Shown: in pieces, positions 33,701-46,150 of the stretch | Position numbering within the stretch: position 1 is the stretch's first letter | Layout of the letters: every line of letters begins with the position of its first letter | Assembly: GCA_022414725.1 (NCBI GenBank) | Contig: CM039464.1 | Location: 41,036,655-41,100,654 of the forward strand | Direction of reading: 5' to 3' | Source of the DNA: Microglena sp. YARC | Taxonomy: Eukaryota > Chlorophyta > Chlorophyceae > Chlamydomonadales > Chlamydomonadaceae | DNA: 64,000 nt | Notes under the pieces: generated by a model | The model's input: the letters and a program-made list of their open reading frames with translations, nothing else | Database searches by the model: none | Told to the model about the DNA's origin: nothing | Program-made: the position numbers and the translations under genes

Positions 33701-36330
33701 GCCCTAAATGGCCCTAGCTTAATTTTTGGCCATTACCATTCTGGCCCCAATCGCCGCTATCATAATAATAAAAACGCTTTGGCCCTAAATGGCCCTAGCT
33801 AATTTTGGCCATTACCATTCTGGCCCCAATCGCCGCTATCATAATAATAAAAACGCTTTGGCCCTAAATGGCCCTAGCTTTTTGGCCATTACCATTCTGG
33901 CCCCAATCGCCGCTATCATAATAATAAAACGCTTTGGCCCCTAAATGGCCCTAGCTAATTTTTGGCCATTACCATTCTGGCCCCAATCGCCGCTATCATA
34001 TAATAATAAAAACGCTTTGGCCCTAAATGGCCCTAGCTAATTTTTGGCCATTACCATTCTGGCCCCAATCGCCGCTATCATAATAATAAAACGCTTTGGC
34101 CCTAAATGGCCCTAGCTAATTTTGGCCATTACCATTCTGGCCCCAATCGCCGCTATCATAATAATAAAAACGCTTTGGCCCTAAAATGGCCCTAGCTAAT
34201 TTTTGGCCATTACCATTCTGGCCCCAAATCGCCGCTATCATAATAATAAAAACGCTTTTGGCCCTAAATGGCCCTAGCTAATTTTGGCCATTTACCATTC
34301 TGGCCCAATCGCCGCTATCATATAATAATAGAAAACGCTTTGGCCCTAAATGGCCCTAGCTAATTTTGGCCATTACCATTCTGGCCCCAATCGCCGCTAT
34401 CTATAATAATAAAAAACGCTTTGCCCGCCCTAAATGGCCCTAGCTAATTTTGGCCATTACCATTCTGGCCCCAATCGCCGCTATCATAATAAAATAAAAA
34501 TGCCGCTCTTTTTTGGCCATTACCATTTTCTGGGCCGCTATATAATAAAACGCTTTGGCCTAAAGCCCTAGCTAATTTTGGCCATTACCATTCTGGCCCC
34601 AATCGCCGCTAGTCATAATAATAAAAACGCTTTGGCCCTAAATGGCCCTTAGGCTAATTTTTGGCCATTACCATTTCTTGGCCCCAAATCGCCGCTATCA
34701 TAATAATTAAAAAGCTATGGCTGTTGGCGCCCTAAAAAGTTGGCCCTAGCTAATTTTTGGCCATGGGTCATTCTGGCAGTTTGGTAGCCCAAGTGTGTTT
34801 GTGTGTGTCGCCACCTAAATATCATATTTTGGCCCATAGCCCATAAAAACGCTTTAGGCTAAATTAGCCCTTAATTTGGCCATTACCAATTCTGGGGTAT
34901 AAACGCTTTGGCGCCCTAGCTAATTTTGGCCATTACCAATTCTGGCCCCAGTCGCCGCTATCATAATATAAAAACGCTTTGGCCCTAAATGGCCCTAGCT
35001 AATTTTTGGCCATTACCATTCTGGCCCAATCGCCGCTATCATAATAAATAAAACGCTTTGGCCCTAAAATGGCCCTAGCTAATTTTGCCATTTCAACCAT
35101 AATAATAAAAGATTGTGCTGGGCCCATGGCCGCTCCATCATAATAATGGCCCTTAAATTGGCCTAGCTTGGCCATTCATTCTGGCCCACAAGAATTAAAA
35201 ACTTTGGCAAAAAACGAAGCCCCTAGCTAATTTTGGCCATTGACCACCCTTCGCTGGCCACCAGTTCGGCCGCTATCGCTACGTTTGAAAATATGGCTAG
35301 CTAATTTTTTTTGGCCATTACCATTCTGGTCCATCGCCGCTATCATAATAATAAACGCTTTGGCCCTAATGGCCCTAGCTAATTTGGCCATTACCATTCT
35401 GGCCCCATAATAAATAATAAAGTTTGTTGGCCAGCTTTGGCCTCTAATGCCGCCGCTATTTGGCCATAATAATATAAAACGCTTTGGCTAATTTGGCCTA
35501 AATGGGGCCCTATCGCGTCGCTAATTTGTAATGTGTTTTGTTTAAAAAACGCTTTGTGCCCATGGGGTTGTTCTTGTAGCTATTTTTTGGCCATTCTGTA
35601 CTGCCCCAATCGCCGCTATCATAGGGATACGCTTTGGCCCATAATTGGCCTCAGCTTAATTTTGGCCATCTAGTATTCTGCCCTCCAAGCTATCTTAATA
35701 ATAAAAACGCTTTGGGCCCTAAACGTGGCCCTAGCTAATTTTCGGCAGCCATTACCAATTCTGGCCCCAATCGCCGCCTGGTACGCTGTGTTGGCACCTA
35801 AATGGCCCTGCTAGCTAATGGTACAATTCTGGCCCCAATCGCCCGCTATCATAGATAATAAAAACGGCTTTGGCCTAAATGGCCCTAGCTAATTTTGGCC
35901 ATTACCATGGTTCTGGCTTAATATATCCCTGGGAGGTGGCTTGTCTATTGTGTTTTCGCATGGGGTGTGTCTTGTAGCGATGTGGTGTAATTAGTAGTAT
36001 TCAAAAGGTATAATAATTAAAAAACGCTTTGGCCCTAAATGGCCATTACCAATTCTGGCCCCAATCGCCGCTATCATAATACTGGAAAAAACGCTTTGGC
36101 CCTAATGGCCCTGCAGCTAATTTTGGCCATTACTCATCTGGCCCCAATTCGCCATCGATATGGCTTATAATGAAGTAAAAGTGACGCGTTTTTTGGCCTA
36201 AATGGCCCTCTAGATGTTTGTTTGGTCCAATAGACGCTTTGCCCTAAATGGCGTAGCTATTTTTGGCCATCTCTGGTGCCCGAATTAATTCCAATAAGTA
36301 TGCTGTGGTGTCAAGCTTTGGCCATAAAGC
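30740..36330. repeat. 79-bp satellite array, about 5.5 kb
   Basis: Unit: GCTAATTTTGGCCATTACCA, TTCTGGCCCCAATCGCCGCT, ATCATAATAATAAAAACGCT, TTGGCCCTAAATGGCCCTA. About 50 well-ordered copies run from 30.8 to 34.5 kb, with single-base indels in homopolymers. From 34.5 to 36.3 kb the order breaks down into truncated and scrambled units. No genes. Indel-only variation in the ordered part could be partly assembly or read error. Confidence 0.97.
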
Positions 36331-36599
36331 TAATTCTTTGGCCGAATGCTAATGGCACGCTTTATCATACATAATAAAAGGTTTTTACCGCTAGAATTCT
36401 TGGCCTGTGTCAAATCTGTGTTTGGGAAATTGAAAGGATGTGTGTGTTGCGTGATAGTGCTCAGGGTGCTAGCATTGTGTCGTGTGTTGGCTACTGTGCC
36501 TAACAAAATCCACGTTCTTGGCCTTAGCTGGCCTAGCGCAATTACCATTAGTGTGGCATTGAGTGCGCTCCTAGTGTTGCAAAGTTGAGAAAAATACTA

Positions 36600-38190
36600 T
36601 GTTGTTGTTGGAACAAAATGGTAAGGCGACTGTGTGTGGCTTATGCCAGCTGGCAGCTTTAGACAGCTTCCACCTGGAGCACAAACTCATGTGGGGTGAT
36701 TGGGGTGGAATAAATATATAATAATAAATATCATTTTTGTCCGTTGTTGCACAGTACGGTTTGTAGAAAGAATAGTGGTGCCTTAATAAATATATAAATA
36801 AATAAATATTGTGCTTATAAGCATTAGTGTGCCAATAATATCATAAATAAATCATTGCTTATGTTGTGCGTTGCCCTTGAGATAAAATTATAAATAAATA
36901 AATATTGCTTATAGCATTAGTGTGTCTCTTGAATAAGTAATAAATAAATAAATATTGCTTATAGCATTAGTGTGCCTTGAATAAATATATAGTGGTTGTG
37001 AATAAATAAATATTTGCTTATAGCATAGTGTGCGCTTGAATAAATATAGTAAATAAATAAATATTGCTTTATAGCATTAGTGTGCTTGAATAAATATATA
37101 AATAATAAATATTGGCTTATAGGCATTAGTGTGCCTTGAATAAATATATAAATAAATAAATATTGCTTATAGCATTAGTGTGCCTTGAATAAATATATAA
37201 ATAAATAAATATTGCTTATAGCATTAGTTGTGCCTGAATAAATACAAATAAATAAATAAAATTATCGCTTTAGTGGTGCTTAAATAAATAAATATTAAGA
37301 CATAGCTTATACGCATATTAGTGTGCCTTGAATAGAAAATATAAATACATAAATATTGCTTTATAGCATTAGTGTGCCTTGAATAGAACAAATATATAAA
37401 TAAATAATATTGCTTATAGCATTAGTGGGTGCCTTGAATATTGCTAATATAGTGTCAATAAAATAAAATAAATATTGGCTTATAGCATTAGTGTGCCTTG
37501 AATATATAACATAAAATAAATGGATTGCCTTAATAAATGATGGTTGATGTAAATAAATATTTGGCTTTATAGGGCTTGTGTTGTAGGAATATTGCTTATA
37601 GCATTAGTGTGCCTTGTGCTTATTTAGTGTGCCTTGAATAATAATAAATAACTATTGCCCCTTTGAATAATAAGTGTGCCTTGAATAAATATATAAAATT
37701 TTATAGACTTACTAATAAAATATTTGCTTATAGCAATTAGTGTGCCCTTGAGATATGATATAATAAATAAATATATTGCTGCTTGAATATTGACTTATAG
37801 CATTAGTGTGCCCTTGAATAAATATATAAATAAATAAATATTGCGCTTATAGCATTAGTGTGCCTTGAATAAATAATAAAAATAAATAAATTGCTATAGC
37901 ATACGTGTGCCGTTGAATAAGCGGTATAGCATAGTGTTGCCTTAAATTAATAAATAAATGCTTATAGGGCATTATGCCTGATATATATAATAAAAAACTG
38001 CTTAGCATAAGCGTGCCTTGAACTGGTAAATAATATAAAAACTGCTTAGGCATAAGCGTGCCTTAATAAAACGAAATAAATAAATACTGTCTCAGAGTAT
38101 AAGTGTGCTTGAATAAATAGATACAATACTGCTTAGCATAGCGTCTGCCTTGAACAATATATGAAAATAAATAAATATCGGTGCTCAGCA
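36600..38190. repeat. 49-bp AT-rich satellite
   Basis: Unit: ATAAATATATAAATAAATAA, ATATTGCTTATAGCATTAGT, GTGCCTTGA. About 28 imperfect copies, best from 36850 to 37420 and degenerate after 37900. It directly follows the 79-bp satellite. Confidence 0.93.
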
Positions 38191-38199
38191 TAAGTGTAG

Positions 38200-38900
38200 G
38201 GGGCAGCAAAAGATCCGATAGGTTCTATATAGATATAGTCTATGTATAGACTATATAGGTCTATCTCGCAAAGCTGATAGATCTATCACTTTCCCTTGTC
38301 CGACGCCCCCCAATTCGACCACATGTGTATAGGTCTATATTGGTATGATTTGTGCGTACACACTCTGTCTGAGCTTCCTTCCTCTTGCGATTCGCTTTCA
38401 TATCATTCGCTTTCGTAACACTGAATAAAGCAACAGCTCTACTGAATAAACTTATTAGATATAGTGACGCGAAGTATGTAGAGAGCCAGTAACAAGCGAC
38501 ACGTGATCCCATCCCAAGCCAGTTACACGTGATTTTTTTTGTTTAAAACAATTGATGTTTTAAAAAGATCATTTTAAAATTCAAAAAATGATGTTTTTTA
38601 TGTTTACTAAAAAGAGGTCCTTTATTTGTTTTGAAGGTGCAGGGCACTCTGAAATGCAGCACAGGACATGTACAAAAATGCCGGATTTTTCTCCTTGGTG
38701 TACCGATAGGGCAGATATAGGTACATTTTGCCCTATATAGACATATACAGATATATCGACTGGGTCCACATAGACCTATTTGCCACTCCCAGCATAAGTG
38801 TGCCTTGAGTTGGATAATTACATAAATAGTACACACCTCATTACGAGGCGGAAGGTTGAGGGGGCCAGCTTGTTTGCTTTCCGGGGCAACCACAAAATAA
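38200..38900. other. Non-coding; short palindromes
   Basis: GATATAGTCTATGTATAGAC, TATATAGGTCTATC and related AT-rich palindromic words. No supported gene. Confidence 0.4.
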
Positions 38901-38904
38901 GTGT

Positions 38905-39477
38905 GTCTTATTTTAAGTGTGTTTCAACTTGTTCACCTTGCAAACTCCTTTGTTCTGTTTCTTGTGCTCCTTGACCCAGGGTACGAGGTTCAAACACGCA
39001 ACACATCCATTGATGTATCCATCCATCCACATTAAGTGTCGCATACATAGCACCAACAGTGCCCCTACCTTGAAGAAATTGTCCTGTTTTATTGCGCTCC
39101 TTGACCAGGTAGCCAGGTTTCAAACGCACCCATCCAGAGACTGGCGCAGATGTTGCACCTCCTGCTGCAGCACCCCCACAGCAGAGAGTAGCGGCAGCCT
39201 GATGGTGGAGGCAGCACTAGCTGGCTTCTCGGTCATCAGCCTGGTGCTTGCAGCAGCCCCAGCTGCATTGGTCCCCGCCCTCCCAGGTTTAGGGGGGCCG
39301 GTTGAGTGACCGTCACAGCTGCCAGCAGCGAGGATGTGCGACTGCTGCACCGCAGGTGGGAGAGGCGAAGGGCTGTGTGGCAGCACATCAGAGGGGGACG
39401 CGGAGTGGGAGTTGTGTGTGGCGCCTATTTTCTTTTTCAGGGGGGAGGGTGGGGGGTTTGAGATTTGTGTGTGTGTT

Positions 39478-39551
<74 letters not shown>

Positions 39552-40700
39552 TGTGTGGGGGGGGGGGGCATGTGTGTGAGCGATTTTTGTGTCCTCCTTG
39601 TTGCAAATTGAGCGACTTGGTGCTGCTGCAGCGCAGTGTGGGAGTCCGGCGAAGGGCCGTGTGGCAGCACATCAGAGGGGGAGGCGGAGTGGGAGGTGAG
39701 TGTGCGCCTGTCAGGGGGGAACAGGTGGAAGTGTTTGGGATTTTTTTGGTGTGTGTGTGTGTGTGTGAGGTGTGTGTGTGTTGTGGTGGTGGTGAGGGGC
39801 GGGGGGGGGGGGGGGGGGGGGGGGGGAGGCATGTGTGTGAGCGTTGTTTGTGTCCAACTTGTGGTGAGGGGGAGGGTAAGTGGGAGGTGTGTGTGCGTGT
39901 TTGTGGACACTGTGTGGGTGGGTGTATCGTGTGTGGTTGGTGTCGGTTGTGTGCGTGTGTATGCATGAATTGGTTGTGTGTTGTTTGTTTTGTGTGGGTG
40001 TGGGTGTACAAAGTGTGTGCGTGTGGTTTTGTTTGGTGTGGGTGCGTGGGTGTATTGTGCGGGTTGCGAGTTTGTGTGTGTGGTTGTGGGTGTGCGTATT
40101 GTGTGTGTGGTGCAGCCCAGCAGAGGGGGAGGCGGAGTGCGAGGTTTGTGTGCGCCTGTCAGGGGGGAAGGTGGAGGGTTTAGGGATTTTTGGTGGGGGA
40201 AGGTGTTTGCATGTGTGAGAGCGTTTTTGGGGTGTTCAACTTGTTTCAAATTGAGTGACTCGGTGCGACTGCAGTGCAGGTGGGAGAGGCGAAGGGCTGT
40301 GTGCCAGCACAACTGAGGGGGAGGCTGAGTGGGAGATGTGTGTGCGCCTGTCAGGGGGAGTTGGGGGGGTTGGAGATTTGTGTGCGTGTATGTGTGTGTG
40401 GTGGTGGTGGTGGTGGTGGGGGGGCATGTTGTGAGCTTTTTCTGTGTCCGACTTGTTGGCATAATAGAGCTACTCGGTGCTGCACCAGCGCAGGTGGGAG
40501 CGGCGAAGGGCTGTGTGCCCGCACATCAGACGGGGAGGCGGAGTGGGAGGTGTGTTGGTGCCTGTCAGGGGCGAAGGTGGGGGGATTGGGGATTTGGGGG
40601 AAGGGGAGGTGTGTGCATGTGAGTGAGCGTTTTTGGGTGTTCACGTTTTGCAAATTTGCGGCGACTCAGTGCAACCGCAGTGCGACGCGCTGCGTTCCCA
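38905..40700 (-). pseudogene. Degenerate duplications of bromodomain-gene exon 5
   Basis: 38915-39390 repeats the 3' end of exon 5 on the minus strand: SPSPLPPAVQQS, GPPKPGRAGTNAAGA, VLQQEVQHLRQSL, followed after a break by LVKERNK. 39395-40690 contains five further copies of the exon 5 segment HTSHSASPSDV.AHSPSPLP separated by (GT)n/(CA)n tracts. They resemble 42830-43400 but carry stops and shifts. They may be downstream alternative exons, but their decay suggests relics. Confidence 0.65.
39470..39570. repeat. (GT)n microsatellite
   Basis: About 45 GT units with few interruptions, inside the exon 5 relic array. A G run (39799-39829) and more GT-rich tracts follow. Confidence 0.95.
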
Positions 40701-40881
40701 ATCCCCCCCGGGGATCCGCGCTCCGCCCTACTGTGCTACACCACAATCTTGAAATCAGTCTCGCGCCGCAACTTTTTCTACACAGCTGGACCTACAGAAA
40801 TCTGTGAACACACAGTGGGTTTCATCAAAGTTGTTCTGTATGATACATGGCACTGTGTGTGTCTTCAACTTGACCACCTCG

Positions 40882-41091
40882 CAAACAAGTCCTACACGGG
40901 TCGCAAGCGACGCGAAAAAATAGCGGAGTGTGTTGGCAACGGAATGAAAGATGGCAACGATGGAGCTGACCGAAGCGAGTTAGTTACGCGACCGTTGGAT
41001 GACGTGTCAGGCTTCAAGAAATGTTTCAGTCGGACGGACAAATGGGTAAACATGGGGGCTCCCGCCCCCTTGAAGAGGGGGCTCCGCAAAC
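40882..41091 (+). mobile_element. Dispersed element family B, copy 2
   Basis: TCGCAAGCGACGCGAAAAAA, TAGCGGAGTGTGTTGGCAAC, GCGAGTTAGTTACGCGACCG, ATGGGTAAACATGGGGGCTC and the 3' hairpin are all present. Confidence 0.78.
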
Positions 41092-42582
41092 AACTTGCCC
41101 TGTTTATTGCGCTCCTTGGCCAGCGTAAAACGGAGGTAGCACTAAATACTCACTACACATCTATCGATCTATCATGTTATCATCCATGTTTTCACATCAA
41201 ATAAGTTCGCCTATATAGCACCAACAGTGCCCCCCTACCGTGATATATCCCTGTCACCCGTTTTGCGCTCCTTGGCCAATGGTTGATTCTTCTCAGCCTA
41301 CATCCATTGTAAAATCTGTCTTAGCGAGGCGCATCCTGCACATCCATAGTATATGTAGCACCAACAGTGCGTTATATTCTAGTATTGCCATACATGGCAC
41401 CTAACAAGCATAAATGCTTGCGCCTTACCGTGCACATCCATATCTGTATCCTTGCCACGTTTATTGCGCTCCTTGGCCAGTGTAGCTAGGTTCTTACTTG
41501 CTACATCCATTGATCTACGCATGCACACATCCATGTATCCATCCATATTATCGCATACATAGCACCAATAGTGCCCTTTCCCATGTCAAATCCTTGTTGT
41601 GTTTATTGCGCTCCTTGGTCAGATTAGCGAGGTTCTTACTCGCGACACACATCCATTGATCTATCCATACACACATCCATCTATCCATCCACATTAAGTA
41701 TCGCATATGTAGCACCAACAGTGCCCTCTACCATGATATATCCTTGTCCTGTTTATTGCCCTCCTTGGTCAGATTAGCTAGGTTCTTACTCGCGACACAC
41801 ATTGATCTATGCATACACATATCTATTGATCTATCCAAACACACATCCCTCTATCCATCTACATTAACAATGGCATATATAGCACCAACAGTGCCCCCTA
41901 CCGTAATAAATCCTTGTCCCGTGTTTTGCGCTCCTTGGCCAAAGAAGCGAGGTTCTTACTTGCTACATCCATTGATCTATCCAGACGCACATCCATATAT
42001 CCATCTGTAATATTGCATACATGGCACCAACAGTGCCCCTTACCGTGATATATCCTTGTCATGTTTATTGCGCTCCTTGGTCAGATTAGCGAGGTACTTA
42101 CTCACTACATCCCTCGATATCCAAACACACATCCATTGATCTATCCATACACACATGCATATATTTATCCACATTAACAATGGCATACATAGCAGCAACA
42201 GTGCCCCCTACCGTAATATTTCCTTGTCACGTTTATTGCGCTCCTTGACCAGTTTAGTTCTTGCTCGACGACATCATTGATGTATCCATACGCACATCCA
42301 TCTATCAATACACACATCCATTGATCTATCCATGCACACATCCATCTATCCAAACAAACATCTATCTATCCATCCACATTAACAATGGCATTTGTAGCAC
42401 CAACAGTGCCTCCTACCGTGATATATCCTTGTCACGTTTATTGCGCTCCTTGACCAGTGTAGCCAGGTTCTTACTCGCGACACTCATCGATCTATGCATG
42501 CACACATCCATTGATCTATCCAAACACACATCCATCCATCTACATGAACATTGGCATATATAGCAGCAACAGTGTCCCCTAC
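41092..42582 (-). repeat. Tandem array of exon 5 ends plus donor site, 9 copies
   Basis: Read on the minus strand, each unit (about 140-205 bp) begins with the last 60 or so bases of exon 5 (ASKNLATLVKERNKRDKDIS, variably degraded), then ACG|GTAGG.GGCACTGTTGGTGC with the GT donor, then ATCCATCTATC-rich filler. The exon-end markers lie near 41111, 41273, 41467, 41608, 41759, 41939, 42070, 42240 and 42446; the genuine exon end is at 42583. Several copies keep an open frame across the exon part. Confidence 0.85.
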
Positions 42583-44917
42583 CGTGATATTTCCTTGTCA
42601 CGTTTATTGCGCTCCTTGACCAGCGTAGCCAGGTTCTTGCTGGCTACATCCAGAGACTGGCGCAGATGTTGCACCTCCTGCTGCAGCACTCTCACATCAG
42701 AGGACAGCGGCAACCTGCTGGTGGAGGCAGCACTAGCTGGCTTCTCAGGCACCGGCCTGGTGCTTGCGGAAGCCCCAGCTGCATTGGTCCCCGCCCTCCC
42801 AGGTTTAGGGGGGCCGGATGAGTGACTGTCACAGCTGCCACCAGCGAGTGACTGCTGCAGGAAAGGTGGCAGAGGTGAAGGGCTGTGTGCCTGCACATCG
42901 GAGGGGGAGGCAGAGGTGGAGGATCGCTTGGGGTTGCAGGAAGACCGACGTCGGATGCCAGAACGTTGGAATGGGAGAGGCGAGGGGCTGTCTGCTCGTA
43001 CATCACCCGAGGTGCTGGGCTTGGTGTCGGTTTGGAGAGGCGAAGGGCTGTGTGCCTGCACATCGGAGGGGGAGGCGGAGGTGGATGATTGCTTGGGGTT
43101 GCAGGAAGACCGACGTCGGATGCCAGAGCGTTGGAATGGGAGAGGCGAGGGGCTGCGTGCTCGTACATCACCCGAGGTGCTGGGCTTGGTGTCAGGTGAG
43201 AGAGGTGAAGAGCTGTGTGCCAGTACATTGGTGGGGGGGATGGAGCCAGAGGATCGCCCTGGGTTGCAGGAAGAACGACGTCGGATGCCAGCACGTTTGA
43301 TTGGGTGAGGCGAGGGGCTGCGTGCGCGTACATCAACCGAGTTGCTGGGCTTGGTGTCAGTTTGGAGAGGCGAAGGGCTGTGTGCTAGTACATGGGTGGG
43401 GGGGACGGAGGTGGAGGATCGCTCCGGGTTGTAGGAAGACCGACGTCGGATGCCAGCACGTTGGATTGGGAGAGGTGAGGGGCTGTCTGCTCGTACATCA
43501 CCTGAGGTGCTGTGCTTGGTGCCAGGTGCCTGTGGGGGGTTAGGCTTCTTAGTTGGTGCTGCAGTTGCAGCTGCTATGGGTGGACGCACCACATTAACGG
43601 CTGCTGGCCCAGGTATAGATACTGGCGCAGGTGCTGAGGTAGGTGCTGGCGCAGGTATATATACTGGCGCAGGTGCTGGCGCAGGTGCAGGTACAGATTG
43701 TGGCGCAGGTGCTGGGGTAGGTGCTGGCGCGGGTATAGATTGTGGGGCAGGTGCTGGCGCAGGTACAGATTGTGGCGCAGGTGCTGGCACAGGTACTGAC
43801 GCAGGTACAGGTGCAGGTACAGATACTGGCGCAGGAACATATGCAAGAACAGACGCCCCTGAAGGGGGCTGCGCCACAGGATTTGGCACAGGGGGGGTGG
43901 GGACAGCAGCAGGTGAAAGACGTTGCCGAACTGCTGCCTCACGAAAAGGGGCAGCTGACTCCTGAACAGGGGCAGGGGCTGCCTCACAAACAGGGGCAGC
44001 TGACTCCCGAACAGGGGCAGGGGCTGCCTCACAATCAGGGGCATTTGGCACAAGGGTGATGGGGACAGCAGCAGGTGAGGGACGCTGCCGAACTGCTGCC
44101 TTACAAACAGGGGCAGTTGACTCCCGAACAGGGGCAGGGGCTGCCTCACAAACAGGGGCAGCTGCCTCCCGAACAGGGGCAGGGGCTGTCTCACAAACAG
44201 GGGCAGGGGCTGTCTCACAAACAGGGGCAGTGGCTGCCTCACAAACAGGGGCAGCTGACTCCCGAACAGGGGCAGGGGCTGCCTCACAATCAGGGGCATT
44301 TGGCACAAGGGGGGTGGGGACAGCAGCAGGTGAGGGACGCTGCCGAACTGCTGCCTTACGAACAGGGGCAGTTGACTCCCAGACAGGGACAGGGGCTGCC
44401 TCACAAACAGGGGCAGCTGACTCCCGAACAGGGGCAGGGGCTGCCTCACAAATAGGGGCATTTGGCACAAGGGGGACGGGGACAGCAGCAGGTGAGGGAC
44501 GCTGCCGAACTGCTGCCTTACGAACAGGGGCAGTTGACTCCCAGACAGGGACAAGGGCTGCCTCACGAACAGGGGCAGGGGCTGCCTCACAAACAGGGGC
44601 ATTTGGCACAAGGGGGGTGGGGACAGCAGCAGGTGAGGGACGCTGCCGAACTGATGCCTTACGAACAGGGGCAGTTGACTCCCAGACAGGGACAGGGGCT
44701 GCCTCACAAACAGGGGCAGCTGACTCCCGAACAGGGGCAGGGGCTGCCTCACAAACAGGGGCATTTGGCACAAGGGTGATGGGGACAGCAGCAGGTGAGG
44801 GACGTTGCCGAACTGCTGCCTTACGAACAGGACGCCCTGTCATTAAAGAGGGCAGCCGCCCGCTCCCCCTCTCAGCGCCAGTAGCAGCAGTAGCAGCAGC
44901 TTTTGGCACCGTAGTGC
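42583..44917 (-). CDS. Bromodomain gene exon 5: Pro/Ala-rich repeats and coiled coil
   Basis: Acceptor ACTTGCAG| at 44918; donor |GTAGGG at 42582. The 2335-bp exon enters in phase 1 and leaves in phase 2. The frame starts STTVPKAAA and runs into five diverged repeats of about 50 residues (PVCEAAPAPVRESAAPV, VRQRPSPAAVP, LVPNAP). Then comes a Pro-Ala tract (APAPAPQSVPAPA), then Arg/Ser repeats with recurrent HSPSPL and IRRRSSCNP, and last a helical segment LQQEVQHLRQSLDVASKNLA and LVKERNKRDKEIS of coiled-coil type. Such disordered tails with RRxS sites could be phosphorylated (inference). I recognise no NET/ET domain. The mRNA must continue past 42582, but the next exon was not identified. Confidence 0.75.
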
Positions 44918-45650
44918 CTGCAAGTGCATTCAAAGTGAGTACGGTATCAATAGATGGGATGGGTAGTTTTTTGTCTGTTTGTGATGGCTGTAGGATCTCC
45001 CTTGATGCAGTCGGGTACCAGCAGAAGTAGCTGCTTTTGGCACTGTAGTGCCTGCAAGTGCATTCAAATTGTGTACGGTATCATTAGATGGGATGGGTAG
45101 TTTTTTGGTTGTTTGTGATGGCTGTAGGATCTCCCTTGATGCAGTCCGGTACCAGCAGTTGTAGCTGCTTTTGGCACTGTAGTGCCTGCAAGTGCATTCA
45201 AATTGAGTACGGTATCAATATATGGGATGGGTAGTTTTTTGTTTGTTTGTGATGGCTGTAGGATCTCCTTTGATGCAGTCCGGTACCAGCAGTTGTAGCT
45301 GCTTTTGGCACTGTAGTGCCTGCAAGTGCATTCAAAGTGAGTATGGGATCATTATATGGGATGGGCAGTGTTTTGTATTTTTGGTTGTGATGGCTATAGG
45401 GCCCCCCTTAACGAAATTTGGTAGCAGCAGTCCCAGCTGTAGTGCCTGCAAGTGCATTCACTACCCCACCACCCACCACTGCACCACCCACCCACCCCCC
45501 CCACACACACGACCCACCCTATTTTTTCACACCCACTGTTCACCACCCACCACTCACCACCCACCCACCAGTAGCAGCAGTCCCAGCTGTAGCAGCAGCT
45601 TTTGGCACCGTAGTGCCTGCAAGTGCATTCAAAGTGTGTTCGATATCATT
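44918..45650 (-). repeat. Tandem array of exon 5 acceptor plus exon start, 5 copies
   Basis: Units of about 130-170 bp, minus strand: intron end TTGAATGCACTTGCAG|, exon start GCACTACAGTGCCAAAAGCA, then filler with CTGCTGGTACCGGACTGCAT. Acceptors near 45048, 45181, 45317, 45444 and 45615 copy the functional one at 44918. Confidence 0.85.
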
Positions 45651-45699
45651 GGATGGGATGGGTAGTTGTTTTTATTTTTGGTTGTAATGGCTATCGGCC

Positions 45700-45895
45700 C
45701 CCCCTTGACGCAGCTTGTTATCAGCAGCAGCAGCAGTACCAGCAGCTCCTAAAAAGTTTAAAATGTATAAGGATGCCGTCCCTGGAGGAGGCCCGAACCT
45801 ATGAAGCTTAAAAAAAAACTTTCTGAACTGAAAACAAATCCCTGATCGGGGGGGTAAGGCAAAGGTGCATCCTATTATGTAAATCCAGCCCAAAC
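45700..45895. repeat. Dispersed repeat family E fragment (inverted)
   Basis: ATAAGGATGCCGTCCCTGGA, GGAGGCCCGAAC and AAAAAAAAACTTTCTGAACT match 61380-61450. Confidence 0.6.
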
Positions 45896-46107
45896 AAGTC
45901 CTATACAGCGTCGCAAGCGACGCGGAAAATTGGCGGAGTGTGTTGGCAATGTAACGAAAGGTGGCAACGATGGAGCTGACCTAAGGGAGTTAGTTACGCG
46001 ACCGTTGGCTGACGTGTCGGGCTTAAATTTTTGTTTTTTTCCGGTCTGACGGACAGATGGGTAAACATGGGGGCACCCGCCCTCTTGAATAGGGGGCTCT
46101 GCCAATC
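45893..46107 (+). mobile_element. Dispersed element family B, copy 3
   Basis: Lies in the intron between exons 4 and 5, 43 bp from the exon 4 donor. Contains GCGTCGCAAGCGACGCGGAA, GAGTTAGTTACGCGACCG, TTGGCTGACGTGTCGGGCTT and the terminal hairpin. Confidence 0.78.
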
Positions 46108-46150
46108 AGGGGCAGCACCTTGGTTGATCTCAATAAACACGATGACTTAC

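Noticed and set aside
39302..40462. Cys/Val-rich and His/Thr-rich frames of about 300-340 codons
   Set aside because: Driven by GT/CA microsatellites in the exon 5 relic array.
44056..45030. Plus-strand Gly/Ala/Thr-rich frame of 324 codons
   Set aside because: Antisense shadow of exon 5 repeats; the minus strand has matching acceptor, phase and junction to exon 4.
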